Below are positions 16,177 to 24,983 of a DNA stretch of 64,000 bases, one piece after another. This DNA comes from Nocardiopsis coralli. Lineage in GTDB: Bacteria > Actinomycetota > Actinomycetes > Streptosporangiales > Streptosporangiaceae. The DNA is taken from the NCBI RefSeq assembly GCF_014892575.1, contig NZ_JADBGI010000009.1, positions 1-64,000 of the forward strand. Direction: 5' to 3'. The translations under genes were made by a program, and so were the position numbers. Each line of letters begins with the position of its first letter. Positions within the stretch are counted from its first letter, which is position 1. Under the pieces are notes generated by a model. It was not told the DNA's origin and ran no database searches. It worked only from the letters and a program-made list of their open reading frames with translations.

Positions 16177-17085
16177 GTGCCCGACACACCGTCCGTCATC
16201 AACACCGCACCCCAGTACCGCGAACGCCAGGCCTTCGGCGCCGGCGGCGTCCCGATGTTCTTCGCCTCCCTGGCCGTCACCCTGGCCGGGGCCGCGATCG
16301 CCTTCGGCCCCCTCTACGGTCTGCCCGGTCTCTTCGTCTGGGTCGGCATCGTGGTCGCCGTCATCGGCGCGTTCCTCTTCCTCGGGCTGACCATGGTCGC
16401 CCCCAACGAGGCCCGCGTCGTGCAGCTCTTCGGCCGCTACACCGGAACCGTGCGCACCGACGGCCTGCGCTGGGTCAACCCGCTCACCGAGCGCACCAAG
16501 ATCTCCACGCGCATCCGCAACCACGAGACCTCCGTCATGAAGGTCAACGACGCCTCCGGCAGCCCCATCGAGATCTCCGCCGTCGCGGTCTGGCAGGTCG
16601 AGGACACCGCCCGCGCCTCCTTCGAGGTCGACGACTTCGTCGAGTTCGTCTCCATCCAGACCGAGGCGGCCGTGCGCCACATCGCCGGCAAGTACCCCTA
16701 CGACTCGCACGACGCCGCCCACGACTACTCCCTGCGCGACAACGCCGAGGCCATCACCGAGGAACTGTCCGCCGAGGTCGTGGCCCGCGTGGAGTCGGCC
16801 GGCGTGCGCGTGATCGAGACCCGCTTCACCCACCTGGCCTACGCACCCGAGATCGCCCAGGCCATGCTCCAGCGCCAGCAGGCCAGCGCCGTGGTCGCCG
16901 CCCGCCGCGAGATCGTCGAGGGCGCCGTGGGCATGGTCGACCGCGCCCTGGACATCCTCGCCGCCGACGACGTCGTGGACATGGACGAGGAACGCAAGGC
17001 CACCATGGTCAGCAACCTGCTGGTCGTCCTGTGCTCCGACCGTCCCGCCAGCCCCGTCGTCAACACCGGGACCCTCTACCAGTAG
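16177..17085 (+). CDS. SPFH/stomatin-like membrane protein
   Basis: Membrane scaffold protein of 302 residues. Two hydrophobic helices (about 26-46 and 49-72) anchor an SPFH/Band 7 domain that starts at [20 protein letters not shown] and runs to about 260, including [21 protein letters not shown] and [19 protein letters not shown]. Such proteins form membrane microdomains and control other membrane proteins. The GTG start has a very strong site, GGAGGAGGAA. An RHH gene follows after 13 bases, a coupling I know from other actinomycetes. Confidence 0.88.
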   Translation: MPDTPSVINTAPQYRERQAFGAGGVPMFFASLAVTLAGAAIAFGPLYGLPGLFVWVGIVVAVIGAFLFLGLTMVAPNEARVVQLFGRYTGTVRTDGLRWVNPLTERTKISTRIRNHETSVMKVNDASGSPIEISAVAVWQVEDTARASFEVDDFVEFVSIQTEAAVRHIAGKYPYDSHDAAHDYSLRDNAEAITEELSAEVVARVESAGVRVIETRFTHLAYAPEIAQAMLQRQQASAVVAARREIVEGAVGMVDRALDILAADDVVDMDEERKATMVSNLLVVLCSDRPASPVVNTGTLYQ

Positions 17086-17098
17086 AGGCGGAGGCGCC

Positions 17099-17362
17099 GT
17101 GCCCGAGCGCAAGAAGGTGCTGCTGCGCCTCGACCCGGCCGTCCACGACGCCCTGGCGCGCTGGGCCGGTCAGGAACTGCGCAGTACCAACGCCCAGATC
17201 GAGTTCGTCCTGCGCCGCGCCCTCGACGAGGCCGGGCGCATGCCCAAGGACGCCGGGGACGTGCCCCGCCGCGGGCGGCCCCGCAAGCGCCGCCCCGACG
17301 ATGAGGAGAGCGGCCCCGACGAGCAGAACCCGAAGGAGGAAGGGCCGTCCGAGGACCGGTGA
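17099..17362 (+). CDS. Ribbon-helix-helix (Arc-type) DNA-binding protein
   Basis: Protein of 87 residues. The first 45 form a ribbon-helix-helix fold: a basic beta strand (KKVLLRLDPAVHDALARWA) followed by two helices (TNAQIEFVLRRALDEAG). The tail is highly charged and probably disordered. It is the second gene of the SPFH operon and probably its autorepressor, with GTGATATCAC at 16126 as candidate site. RHH proteins can also be antitoxins, but I see no toxin gene here. The GTG start is preceded by GGCGGAGG. Confidence 0.8.
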   Translation: MPERKKVLLRLDPAVHDALARWAGQELRSTNAQIEFVLRRALDEAGRMPKDAGDVPRRGRPRKRRPDDEESGPDEQNPKEEGPSEDR

Positions 17363-17400
17363 ACGCCGGGCCCGGGCGGCCCCTCCGGCCCACGGGCGCG

Positions 17401-18915
17401 TCAGTCGCGGTCCTTCGGTGTCTCCTCGGCTGCTGTTCCGGCCGGGGTGGCCATCGCCCGCCGGGTGGAGAGCTTGGTCAGCACGATCGCGGCCACGATC
17501 ACCGCCATCACCGCGATCGGGATCGGGCGGGCCAGCCAGTCCAGGCTTCCCCCGGAGATGATCAGCGACAGCCGCAGGTTCGACTCGGCCATCGGCCCCA
17601 GGATGAGCCCGATGACCATGGGCGCCAGCGGGTAACCGCCCCGGGTGAGCACGAACCCGAGCGCCCCCGCTGCCAGGGCGATCGCCACGTCCACCAGGTT
17701 CAGCCGCAGAGCGAACGCCCCCACCAGCGACAACAGCACCACCGTCGGCCACAGCACCGTGGTCGGCGCGGCGGTGAGCCGGGGCCACAGACGGATCCCC
17801 AACAGGCCGATCGGCAGCATCGCCAGGTTCATCAGCACCAGGCCGATCATCGTGCCGTAGACCAGGTCGGGCGCGCCCTCGAAGAGCTGCGGGCCCGGCT
17901 GCAGCCCGTGCACGGTGATCGCGCCGATGAGGATCGCGGTGACACTGTCGCCGGGGATGCCCAGCACCAGCGTGGGCGCCATCGACCCCGACGTGGAGGC
18001 GCTGTTGGCCGACTCCGCCGAGGCCACACCGGCGGGCTCGCCCTTGCCGAAGCTGCCCTTGCGCGACCAGCGGCGGGTCTCGTTGTAGGCGAAGTAGGAG
18101 GCCACGTCCCCGCCGGTCCCGGGCAGCAGACCGATGAGGAAACCCATGAGCGAGGACCCGCCCGTGGCCGGGCCCAGGCGGCGCAGCCACCCGCGCCCCA
18201 GGGAGAAACTCCCCACCGGCGGGCGCTCCGCCCCGCGCCGGCGCCGGTTGCCCGCGATCTGCGTCAGCGCCTCGGAGACCCCGAACAGGCCGATGAGGAC
18301 CGCGATGAAGGGGATGCCCGCCGACAGCTCGGTCGTGCCGAAGGTGAACCGCGGGAACCCCTCGATCGGGTCCATGCCCACCAGCCCGATCGCGACCCCC
18401 AGGAACCCGCTGACCAGCCCCTTGGAGAGCTTGCCCGCGCTGATGGAGGCGATGACGGCCAGCGCCAGCACCGACACCATGAAGTACTCCGGCGGGCCGA
18501 AGGTCAGCGCCACCCCCGCCAGCTGCGGGGCGAACAGCGCCAGCAGCACCGTTCCGGTCAACCCGCCCACGACCGATGCCACCAACGAGATCGACAGCGC
18601 CTGGCCCGCCTTGCCCTGGCGGGTCATCGGATAGCCGTCGATCACCGTCGCCGCGGCCGAGGGTGTGCCCGGGGCCCGCAACAGGATCGCCGGGATCGAC
18701 CCCGCGTACAGGGTCCCGCCGTACACACCGACCAGGAGCATCATGCCCGGCAGGGGATCCAGGGTGAAGGTGACCGGCAGCAGCAGCGCCACCGCCATCG
18801 TGGCCGTCAGGCCCGGGAGTGCACCGACCACGATGCCGGTGCCCACACCCAGCACGATCATCAGGATCGCGTCCGGGCTGAGCACGGCGTCGAGCCCGAC
18901 GAGCCATCCGCTCAC
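17401..18915 (-). CDS. tctA: Tripartite tricarboxylate transporter permease TctA
   Basis: Large membrane subunit of 504 residues with about 12 helices. Family strings include GALPGLTATMAVALLLPVTF near residue 32, GVYGGTLYAGSIPAILLRAPGTPSAAAT and LVLGIPGDSVTAILIGA. It transports a carboxylate delivered by the binding protein TctC. The GTG start overlaps the tctB stop (GTGA). It ends convergently with the RHH gene, only 38 bases away, where short GC-rich repeats may act as terminator. Confidence 0.93.
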   Translation of the reverse strand: MSGWLVGLDAVLSPDAILMIVLGVGTGIVVGALPGLTATMAVALLLPVTFTLDPLPGMMLLVGVYGGTLYAGSIPAILLRAPGTPSAAATVIDGYPMTRQGKAGQALSISLVASVVGGLTGTVLLALFAPQLAGVALTFGPPEYFMVSVLALAVIASISAGKLSKGLVSGFLGVAIGLVGMDPIEGFPRFTFGTTELSAGIPFIAVLIGLFGVSEALTQIAGNRRRRGAERPPVGSFSLGRGWLRRLGPATGGSSLMGFLIGLLPGTGGDVASYFAYNETRRWSRKGSFGKGEPAGVASAESANSASTSGSMAPTLVLGIPGDSVTAILIGAITVHGLQPGPQLFEGAPDLVYGTMIGLVLMNLAMLPIGLLGIRLWPRLTAAPTTVLWPTVVLLSLVGAFALRLNLVDVAIALAAGALGFVLTRGGYPLAPMVIGLILGPMAESNLRLSLIISGGSLDWLARPIPIAVMAVIVAAIVLTKLSTRRAMATPAGTAAEETPKDRD

Positions 18916-19403
18916 AGCAGCACCGCCTCCAGCGGTCCGGTGGGCAGACGCAGCTCGAAGGCCCACATGAACAGGGCGTAGACCACGGGTGGGACCAGCA
19001 CGGCCAGAAGGGCGATGCGCGACCAGCGGCGCTCACCCGAGAGGAGGGCGCCGCCCACCAGCAGCAGGGCGGCGCCGAGCACGAAACCGACCCAGCTCAT
19101 CGCCCAGACCGAGACGGCACCCACCGCGAGCATCCCCAGCACCGGGAGCACCGGGCCGGGTTCCTCCTCCGGGCCGCCGTCGGCCTCCGGCGGGGGAGGG
19201 GCCGACCGGACCACCAGCGGGGCGAGCACACGGGTGGCGCCCAGCACCGCCAGGACCGCGGCCAGCAGCAGCGGCAACAGGGCCGCACCCGGGTCGCCGT
19301 CCTGTTGCCCGGCGGGGAAGGTCAGCGCGGTCGCGGCGATCGCGGCCGCCAGGGCCAGGGTCGCGCCGGCGATGCCCAGGTCGGAGCGGCGTTCAGCCGT
19401 CAT
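18912..19403 (-). CDS. tctB: Tripartite tricarboxylate transporter small permease TctB
   Basis: Small membrane subunit of 163 residues with four hydrophobic stretches (near 10-28, 43-62, 88-112 and 128-150) and an acidic Pro/Glu-rich loop after the second. This layout, and its position between tctC and tctA with an 11-bp overlap on one side and a 4-bp overlap on the other, identifies it. TctB sequences are poorly conserved, so identity rests partly on context. Confidence 0.88.
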   Translation of the reverse strand: MTAERRSDLGIAGATLALAAAIAATALTFPAGQQDGDPGAALLPLLLAAVLAVLGATRVLAPLVVRSAPPPPEADGGPEEEPGPVLPVLGMLAVGAVSVWAMSWVGFVLGAALLLVGGALLSGERRWSRIALLAVLVPPVVYALFMWAFELRLPTGPLEAVLL

Positions 19404-20349
19404 CGCCGCCCCCGTCCCCGCCGAAGGCCGCGAACTCCTCGGCCATGAACGTGTCGAACTCCTGCGCGCCGCGGTACTCGACGCCGAACCCGCCGGTGTC
19501 CATGAAGTCGGTGAACTGCTCGGAGCGGGCGGCCTCGGAGAAACAGGACTCCAGCTCGTCGACGGTCTCCTGAGGGGTGCCCTCCGGCAGGGCCAGACCC
19601 CGCCAGGTCCCCAAGACCCAGTCGATGCCCTCCTCGCGCAGCGTCGGCGCCTCGGGCAGGATGTCCAGGCGTTCCTCGCCCATGACGGCCAGGCTCGTCA
19701 GCTCCCCGGACTCCACCTGCGGCAACACCTCGGCGCCCGAGACGGTGACCGCGTCGACCTGCCCTCCCAGGACCGCGGTGATGGCCGGGGCGGCCCCCTC
19801 GAAGGGCGCGTAGGTCATCTCCACACCCTCCTCGGCGGCCATGCCCTCGGCGGCGAACTCCCAGACCGAACCGGCGCCCGAAGTGCCCACGATGACCCCG
19901 TCGCCGTCGCGGGCCGCGCCGATCACCTCGTCCACGGAGGAGTAGGGGCCGTCGGAGGACACGGTGAGCGCGGAGGGGTCGAAGTTGTACTGGAGCAGGC
20001 CGCTCACGTCGTCCGGGGTGACGTCGGTGACCCCCTGGTGGGCGAGCATGGCCAGCTCCACCGAGACCACACCCACGGTCGAACCGTCCGGCGGTGCGTC
20101 GGCCGCGGTCCGGAAACCGATGGCGCCCCCGGCGCCCTCCTGGTTGCTGACCACGGTGGACACCCCGCAGGTGTCCTCGGCCGCGGCCGCCAGCTGCCGG
20201 GCGGTCTGGTCGGTGCCGCCGCCCGCCGCGTAGGGGACGATGATCTCGATCGGCCCGCCGGGCCCCGTGCCGCCCCCGTCGGCGGCCGGTCCGCACGCCG
20301 CCGCCAGCAGCACGAAGGATGCGGCCAGGGCCGGTCCGCGCACGTGCAT
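19393..20349 (-). CDS. tctC: Tripartite tricarboxylate transporter binding lipoprotein TctC
   Basis: Extracytoplasmic binding protein of 318 residues with a short signal peptide ending in the lipobox LAAAC. The mature part has the TctC/Bug pattern IEIIVPYAAGGGTDQTARQLA and later GTSGAGSVWEFAAEGM and GTWRGLALPEGTP. I chose the ATG because GGGAGG is eight bases before it; a GTG nine bases earlier touches that site. The ligand is an unknown carboxylate. It is the first gene of tctCBA and is divergent from an IclR regulator. Confidence 0.9.
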   Translation of the reverse strand: MHVRGPALAASFVLLAAACGPAADGGGTGPGGPIEIIVPYAAGGGTDQTARQLAAAAEDTCGVSTVVSNQEGAGGAIGFRTAADAPPDGSTVGVVSVELAMLAHQGVTDVTPDDVSGLLQYNFDPSALTVSSDGPYSSVDEVIGAARDGDGVIVGTSGAGSVWEFAAEGMAAEEGVEMTYAPFEGAAPAITAVLGGQVDAVTVSGAEVLPQVESGELTSLAVMGEERLDILPEAPTLREEGIDWVLGTWRGLALPEGTPQETVDELESCFSEAARSEQFTDFMDTGGFGVEYRGAQEFDTFMAEEFAAFGGDGGGDDG

Positions 20350-20400
20350 CGCCTGCACCTCCCTCGGCCGCGGGGCGGTCCGTGTGAGCTGGATCGCACA

Positions 20401-20430
20401 AGATTAATATGGCGTTTCAAAAGTGGTCAA
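20401..20430 (-). promoter_or_regulatory. Promoter of tctCBA
   Basis: On the minus strand TTGACC (20425-20430) and TAATCT (20401-20406) are 18 bp apart. This AT-rich island lies between the divergent tctC and iclR genes, 100 bp apart, so it is also the likely operator region for the IclR protein. I do not see a clear palindrome. Confidence 0.55.
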
Positions 20431-20449
20431 TGGGTTCAGGGGGACTCAC

Positions 20450-21220
20450 ATGCCGCACACCGAGAAGGTCGGGCCCAAGGCCCTGGTCAAGGGGGTCCAG
20501 CTGCTGCAGTTGCTGGCCGACCACCCGCCCGGGCTGAGCCTGGACGCGCTGTCCGAGGGCGCCGGGATGCCCAAACCGACCGTGCACCGCCTCGTGGCGG
20601 CGCTCGCCGAGAGCGGCCTGACCCGCTACGACGCCACCGAGGGGCGCTACCGCCTCGACCACGGCGTGCTGCCCCTGGCCGGCGCCTTCCTGGAGGGGGT
20701 GGACGTGCGCCGGGTCTGCCTGCCCCACCTGCGCGAGCTCGCCGAGGCCTCGGGGGAGACCTGCCACCTCGGTGTGCGCGACGGCCTGCAGATCGTCTAC
20801 ATCGACAAGTGCGAGGCGCGCTGGCCCGTGCGCATGTACTCCCGGATCGGCGCCACCAACCCCCTCCACTGCACCGGGCTGGGCAAGGCCGTCCTGTCCC
20901 GGTCCGACCCCGCCCTCGTCGACGAGGTCGTCGCGGCGGGCCTGACCGCCCGCACCCCGGCCACCCTCACCGACCCCTCGGAGCTGCACGCCGAACTCGA
21001 GCGCGCCCGTACCCGGGGCTGGGCCGTCGACGACGTCGAGAACGAAGCCGGTATCCGCTGCGTGGCCGCCCCGGTCCTGGACTGGGAAGGCCAGGTCGCC
21101 GCCGCGATGAGCGTGGCCGGCCCCGCGACCCGGATGGACGACGGCGCCCTCGACCGCCTGGGCCCCCTCGTGCGCGATGCCGCGCGCGCCGCCTCCCGCG
21201 ACCTCGGTGCCGGGCCCTGA
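20450..21220 (+). CDS. IclR-family transcriptional regulator
   Basis: DNA-binding regulator of 256 residues. The N-terminal winged helix includes [24 protein letters not shown], and the ligand domain shows [30 protein letters not shown] and [22 protein letters not shown]. It is transcribed away from tctCBA, so control of that transporter is the natural inference. Its 3' end abuts the remnant of a catabolic gene, which suggests a larger regulated cluster once lay here. The ATG start has only a GGGG-rich site. Confidence 0.87.
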   Translation: MPHTEKVGPKALVKGVQLLQLLADHPPGLSLDALSEGAGMPKPTVHRLVAALAESGLTRYDATEGRYRLDHGVLPLAGAFLEGVDVRRVCLPHLRELAEASGETCHLGVRDGLQIVYIDKCEARWPVRMYSRIGATNPLHCTGLGKAVLSRSDPALVDEVVAAGLTARTPATLTDPSELHAELERARTRGWAVDDVENEAGIRCVAAPVLDWEGQVAAAMSVAGPATRMDDGALDRLGPLVRDAARAASRDLGAGP

Positions 21221-21246
21221 GGAAATCCGGCTCGATCGTCGCGCTG

Positions 21247-21406
21247 GTCGCGGGCGTGCATGTGGACGAACGCCGCGCCGGCCTCGGCGGCCCCCAGAGC
21301 GGCGTCGGCGATCTGGGTGGGGGTGACCGGCAGGTGGGGGCATCGACGGGGTGTGGATCGCGCCCGTCACGGCGCTGGTGATGACGACCTTGCGAATGGT
21401 GGCCAC
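21247..21406 (-). pseudogene. 5' remnant of a beta-keto-acid cleavage enzyme (BKACE) gene
   Basis: From a GTG at 21406 the minus strand reads [18 protein letters not shown], the N-terminus of 3-keto-5-aminohexanoate cleavage (BKACE, DUF849) proteins. A frameshift of two missing bases (or one extra) occurs about 22 codons in; the next frame continues [19 protein letters not shown] and [10 protein letters not shown], as the family should. Homology ends near 21247, just before the IclR stop, so over 200 codons are missing. It is a dead fragment, probably the last remaining piece of an SDR-BKACE operon. Confidence 0.8.
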
Positions 21407-21418
21407 GAGGGAACCGTC

Positions 21419-22024
21419 CTAGTAGAGCTTCTCGGTGTTGCCGTCCACGGCGAGGGCCTGTCCGGAGACCATCGCCGCGCCCGGGCCGGCCAGGAGGAGC
21501 GCGGTGGCCGCCACGTCGTCGGCGGTCACCAGCCGCCCGAGCGAGGCCTGGCCGGTGTAGAGCGTCTCGACCTCCTCGACCGGGCGGTCGAGCATGCGGG
21601 CCTTGTCGGCGATCACCCGCCGGATCCGGGGGCCGTCCACCGCGCCGGGGCAGATCGCGTTCACCCGGATCCCTTCCGGACCGAGCTCGGAGGCCAGGGT
21701 CCGGGTCAGGCCCACCACGGCCCACTTGGAGGCCGAGTACGCGCTCCTGCCGGCCATCCCGAGCCGGCCCGCGGCCGAGGACATGTTGACCACCGACGCG
21801 TGTTCGGAGCGGCGCAACAGGGGCAGGGCGTGTTTGACCGCGTAGAACTGGCCGTGGATGTTGACGTCGAAGGTGGCGCGCCACGCCTGCCCGTCGAGTT
21901 CGCCGACCGGGCCCGTGGGCCCCGCGACCCCGGCGTTGTTGACCAGCACGTCCAGCCCGCCGAGCTCCTCACCGGCCGAGCGCATGAGCGCGGCGACCTG
22001 GTCCTCGTCGAGGTCGCCGACTGG
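21419..22024 (-). pseudogene. N-terminally truncated SDR dehydrogenase
   Basis: The C-terminal three quarters of a short-chain dehydrogenase. From an internal ATG at 21985 it encodes 188 residues with VNNAGVAGP, NMSSAAGRLG, YSASK (catalytic Tyr and Lys) and RVNAICPGAVDGPRI. The N-terminal cofactor-binding motif TGxxxGIG and first strands are absent. Homology seems to begin near 22024 with [12 protein letters not shown]; upstream the frame runs out of frame into LacI sequence. Lacking its cofactor fold, it cannot be an active SDR. Confidence 0.78.
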
Positions 22025-22028
22025 GCAG

Positions 22029-22214
22029 ATCGGCCCCGGCCCGCGGGCGGTGGCCCATCTCCTTGGCCAGCGTGAGGATCCGGCGGCGCAGCCCCGGCGA
22101 CACCCCGGGCCTGCCGTTCATCACGTAGGAGACCGTGGCCGTGGAAACACCGGCCGCGCGTGCCACGGCCGCCGCCGAACACGCCGACCGCAACGGCGCT
22201 GCGCTGTGGTGCAC
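22029..22214 (-). pseudogene. LacI-family regulator fragment (DNA-binding domain only)
   Basis: A GTG start with a good site (AGGAGGG) opens a frame whose residues 14-62 form a LacI helix-turn-helix: [24 protein letters not shown] then [15 protein letters not shown]. Where the hinge and sugar-binding domain should begin, homology stops and SDR sequence follows in another frame, with the frame closing at 21969. The whole effector domain is missing. The start region is intact, so a short DNA-binding peptide could still be made. Confidence 0.8.
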
Positions 22215-22363
22215 GGTCCCTCCTCGAGTCCTGTTCGGAAGGGCCGACGCTAGGCGAGCGCCGAAGCGTTAAGCAATGTTAAGTACCGCGGCCGGCGGCA
22301 CGGTCAGGACGGGTCCGCAGGTTGAAAGGTTGCTCCCCACCCTTTATCGTTCACACGTCACAT

Positions 22364-22384
22364 CAATCGTTCACTGAACGATTG
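22364..22384. promoter_or_regulatory. 21-bp perfect palindrome before the ABC import operon
   Basis: Arms CAATCGTTCA (22364-22373) and TGAACGATTG (22375-22384) flank one central base, 42 bases before the binding-protein ATG. A further half site ATCGTTCAC lies at 22347-22355. The dyad has the size and shape of a TetR-type operator, and the operon's last gene encodes a TetR protein. The AT-rich stretch just upstream, with two TTAAG motifs near 22270, holds the promoter of this unit or of the lacI remnant. Confidence 0.65.
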
Positions 22385-22425
22385 TCTGTGTCCCACCGTC
22401 GGACGACCCCGTTGGAGAGGAAGAC

Positions 22426-24024
22426 ATGCCGCGTTCACCGGGTGAGGAGAGGATCCCGCCACGGATCCGGCGCAGGACCGCGCTGCTGGGCGGGGCCGCA
22501 GCCGTGGGCGCGGCCACCCTGGCGGCCGGTTGCTCGCGCACGGGGGCCGAGGCAGCGCCTTCGATCCCCGAAGGGGCCGCCACCGGCACACCCGCCGACG
22601 GGGGAGTCCTGCGCATCGCCCGCCCGCCCGCGTCCCAGGCCGAGACACTGGACCCCGCCGACTCCCTGTCGGCCTACGAGTACCTCGGCGCGCTCTACAA
22701 CCGCCTCGTGCGCATGGACGAGGACGGTGAGGCCGTGCCCGACCTGGCCACCGAGTGGGAGCCCGACGACGAGGGCTCCACCTGGACCTTCCGGCTCCGC
22801 GACGGGGTCGAGTTCCACGACGGCACCCGGTTCACCTCCGCCGACGCCGCCTACACCCTGCGCCGCATCCTCGACCCCGACCTCGCCTCGCCCCAGGCCA
22901 CGGTGCTGTCCCCCCTGCTCTCACCCGAGGGGGTGCACACCCCCGAGCCGGGTGTGCTCCGGGTTGAACTCGACGCCCCCAACTTCGAGTTCCCCGCCCT
23001 GCTGAGCAACTACCACTGCTACGTGGTCCCCGACGGCAGCGGCGACAGCATCGGCGAGACCGGGATCGGCACCGGCCCCTTCCGCCTGGAGGACTTCTCC
23101 CCGGGAGGCAGGGGCCGCGTCGTCGCGTACGACGGGCACTGGGAGGGCCGGCCCGTGCTCGACGCCATCGAGATGTTCGCGATGACCGACATCCAGGCAC
23201 GCACCAACGCCCTGCTCGCCGGCCAGGTCGACCTGCTCTCCCAGACCAACCTCGACTTCGCCACGGCGCGTGTGGTGGCCGCCTCCGGCAACGCCACCAT
23301 CGCCCGGTCGGTCAACGCCCAGTGGTACGTGCTGCCCATGCTCACCACCGCCGAGCCCTTCACCGACAGCCGGGTGCGCCGGGCGATGAAGCTCGCCTAC
23401 GACCCCGTGCACCTCCTCGAGGTCGCGCTCCAGGGCACCGGCGTCGTCGGTGAGGACAACCCCGTACCGCCCGACACCCCTTACTGGACCGACCACACCC
23501 TCGAACGCGACCCGGACCGGGCCCGCGCCCTGCTCTCCGAGGCCGGCCACGACGGACTGCAGGTGGACCTGTACACCTCCACCTACGACCCCGTCTTCAC
23601 CCCCATGGCCCTGGCCTACCGCGACTCCGTCGCCGACGCCGGCATCGACGTGCGCGTGCGCAACGCCTCCGCCGACTCCTACTACACCCAGGTCTGGATG
23701 CAGCAGCCCCTCATGGCCACCTACTGGTACACCGGACGCCCCGCGGACCAGCTGCTCAACCAGATCTTCCGGACCGGTTCCTCCTACAACGAGACCGCCT
23801 GGTCCGACCCCGACTTCGACGACCTGCTGGACTCGGCGCGGGGCACCGCGGACGAGGACCGGCGCCGCCGCCTCTACCAGGAGGCCCAACGCCTGGTCGT
23901 GGAGGAAGGGGGCGCGATGACACCCATGTTCGCGGACCGCCTGGTCGGGCTCTCCCGAGAGGTCCTCAACTACCGCGAGTCCGGGTTCGAGTTCGACTAC
24001 CTCAACATCGGATTGAGGCCCTGA
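22426..24024 (+). CDS. ABC transporter binding lipoprotein, family 5 (peptide/opine/nickel type)
   Basis: Extracytoplasmic solute-binding protein of 532 residues. The N-terminus has RRR at 15-17 and the lipobox LAAGC with C36, so it may be exported by Tat and lipid-anchored. Family 5 features are ETLDPADSLSAYEYLGALYNRLVRMDEDG, VPDLATEWEPDDEGSTWTFRLRDGVEFHDGT and GTGPFRLEDFSPG (shown in part). It delivers a peptide-like ligand to the two permeases that follow. Start supported by GAGAGGAAG; the stop shares a base with the next ATG (TGATG). Confidence 0.92.
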   Translation: MPRSPGEERIPPRIRRRTALLGGAAAVGAATLAAGCSRTGAEAAPSIPEGAATGTPADGGVLRIARPPASQAETLDPADSLSAYEYLGALYNRLVRMDEDGEAVPDLATEWEPDDEGSTWTFRLRDGVEFHDGTRFTSADAAYTLRRILDPDLASPQATVLSPLLSPEGVHTPEPGVLRVELDAPNFEFPALLSNYHCYVVPDGSGDSIGETGIGTGPFRLEDFSPGGRGRVVAYDGHWEGRPVLDAIEMFAMTDIQARTNALLAGQVDLLSQTNLDFATARVVAASGNATIARSVNAQWYVLPMLTTAEPFTDSRVRRAMKLAYDPVHLLEVALQGTGVVGEDNPVPPDTPYWTDHTLERDPDRARALLSEAGHDGLQVDLYTSTYDPVFTPMALAYRDSVADAGIDVRVRNASADSYYTQVWMQQPLMATYWYTGRPADQLLNQIFRTGSSYNETAWSDPDFDDLLDSARGTADEDRRRRLYQEAQRLVVEEGGAMTPMFADRLVGLSREVLNYRESGFEFDYLNIGLRP

Positions 24025-24983
24025 TGCTCCTCTACACCTGCCGGCGCCTGGCGTCGGCGGTCCTGACCGTCCTGCTGTCCGCGGTGCTGGTCTTCGCCGC
24101 CGTGCAACTGCTGCCCGGGGACGTGGCCACCCAGGTCCTGGGCCAGGACGCCACCCCCGAGGCGGTGGCCGCGCTCAGGGACCAGATGGACCTCAACCGC
24201 CCCGCCGTGGTGCGTTTCCTCGAATGGATCGCCGGCGCCGCGCGCGGCGACTTCGGCCTCTCACCGGTCTCCGGTGAACCCGTCGCCGACACGCTCTGGC
24301 CGCACCTGCGCAACACCATGCTCATCGCCGTGTCCACCGTCGCGGTCGCCGTGACCGCCTCCGTCGTGCTCGGCGTGGTGGCGGGCCTGTACCGCGACCG
24401 CTGGCCCGACACGATCATCTCCACGCTCACGCTCATCGGCATGAGCGTCCCGGAGTTCGTCATGGCCACGCTGCTGGTGCTGCTGCTGTCCATCACCGTG
24501 CCCGTGCTCCCCGCCGTGGTGCTCGACGAGGCCACCGCGCCCGTGGCCGACCTGCTGCCGGCGGTGGTCCTGCCCACCATCGCCCTGTCCGTGGTCATGA
24601 CCGCCTACATCGTGCGTATGACCAGGACGAGCGTCATCGACGTCATGGCCGGCGAGTTCGTCACCACCGCGCGCCTCAAGGGGATCAGCACCCCGCGTGT
24701 GGTGGTGCGCCACGCACTGCCCAGCGCACTGCTGCCCACGCTCAACGTCATCGCCATGAACGTGGCCTGGCTCGTCGGCGGCGTCGCGGTGGTCGAGAAC
24801 GTCTTCAACTACCCCGGGATCGGTCAGCTCATGCTGGAATCCGTACACAACCGCGACCTGCCCGTCCTGCAGGCCATCGCCGTGATCAGTGCGCTGGTCT
24901 ACGTGCTGTGCAACCTGGCCGCCGACCTGGGGGCCATGGCGCTCAACCCGCGCCTGCGCACCGGTGGGGGGAGCCGGCGATGA
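24024..24983 (+). CDS. ABC transporter permease, DppB/OppB type
   Basis: Membrane protein of 319 residues with six predicted helices. The N-terminal LLPGDVATQVLGQDATPEAVAALRDQMDLNRP and the coupling loop EFVTTARLKGISTPRVVVRHALPSALLP are typical of the first permease of oligopeptide-type importers. It forms a channel with the second permease, whose start overlaps its stop (ATGA). Confidence 0.92.
   Translation: MLLYTCRRLASAVLTVLLSAVLVFAAVQLLPGDVATQVLGQDATPEAVAALRDQMDLNRPAVVRFLEWIAGAARGDFGLSPVSGEPVADTLWPHLRNTMLIAVSTVAVAVTASVVLGVVAGLYRDRWPDTIISTLTLIGMSVPEFVMATLLVLLLSITVPVLPAVVLDEATAPVADLLPAVVLPTIALSVVMTAYIVRMTRTSVIDVMAGEFVTTARLKGISTPRVVVRHALPSALLPTLNVIAMNVAWLVGGVAVVENVFNYPGIGQLMLESVHNRDLPVLQAIAVISALVYVLCNLAADLGAMALNPRLRTGGGSRR

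Noticed and set aside
17099..17362. Antitoxin of a toxin-antitoxin pair
   Set aside because: The RHH protein is antitoxin-like in size, but the adjacent partner is a 302-residue SPFH membrane protein, not a toxin, and the next gene downstream is on the other strand.
21419..21985. Functional 188-residue dehydrogenase
   Set aside because: It keeps Tyr and Lys of the active site but lacks the whole N-terminal cofactor-binding part, and its upstream flank belongs to a lacI fragment.
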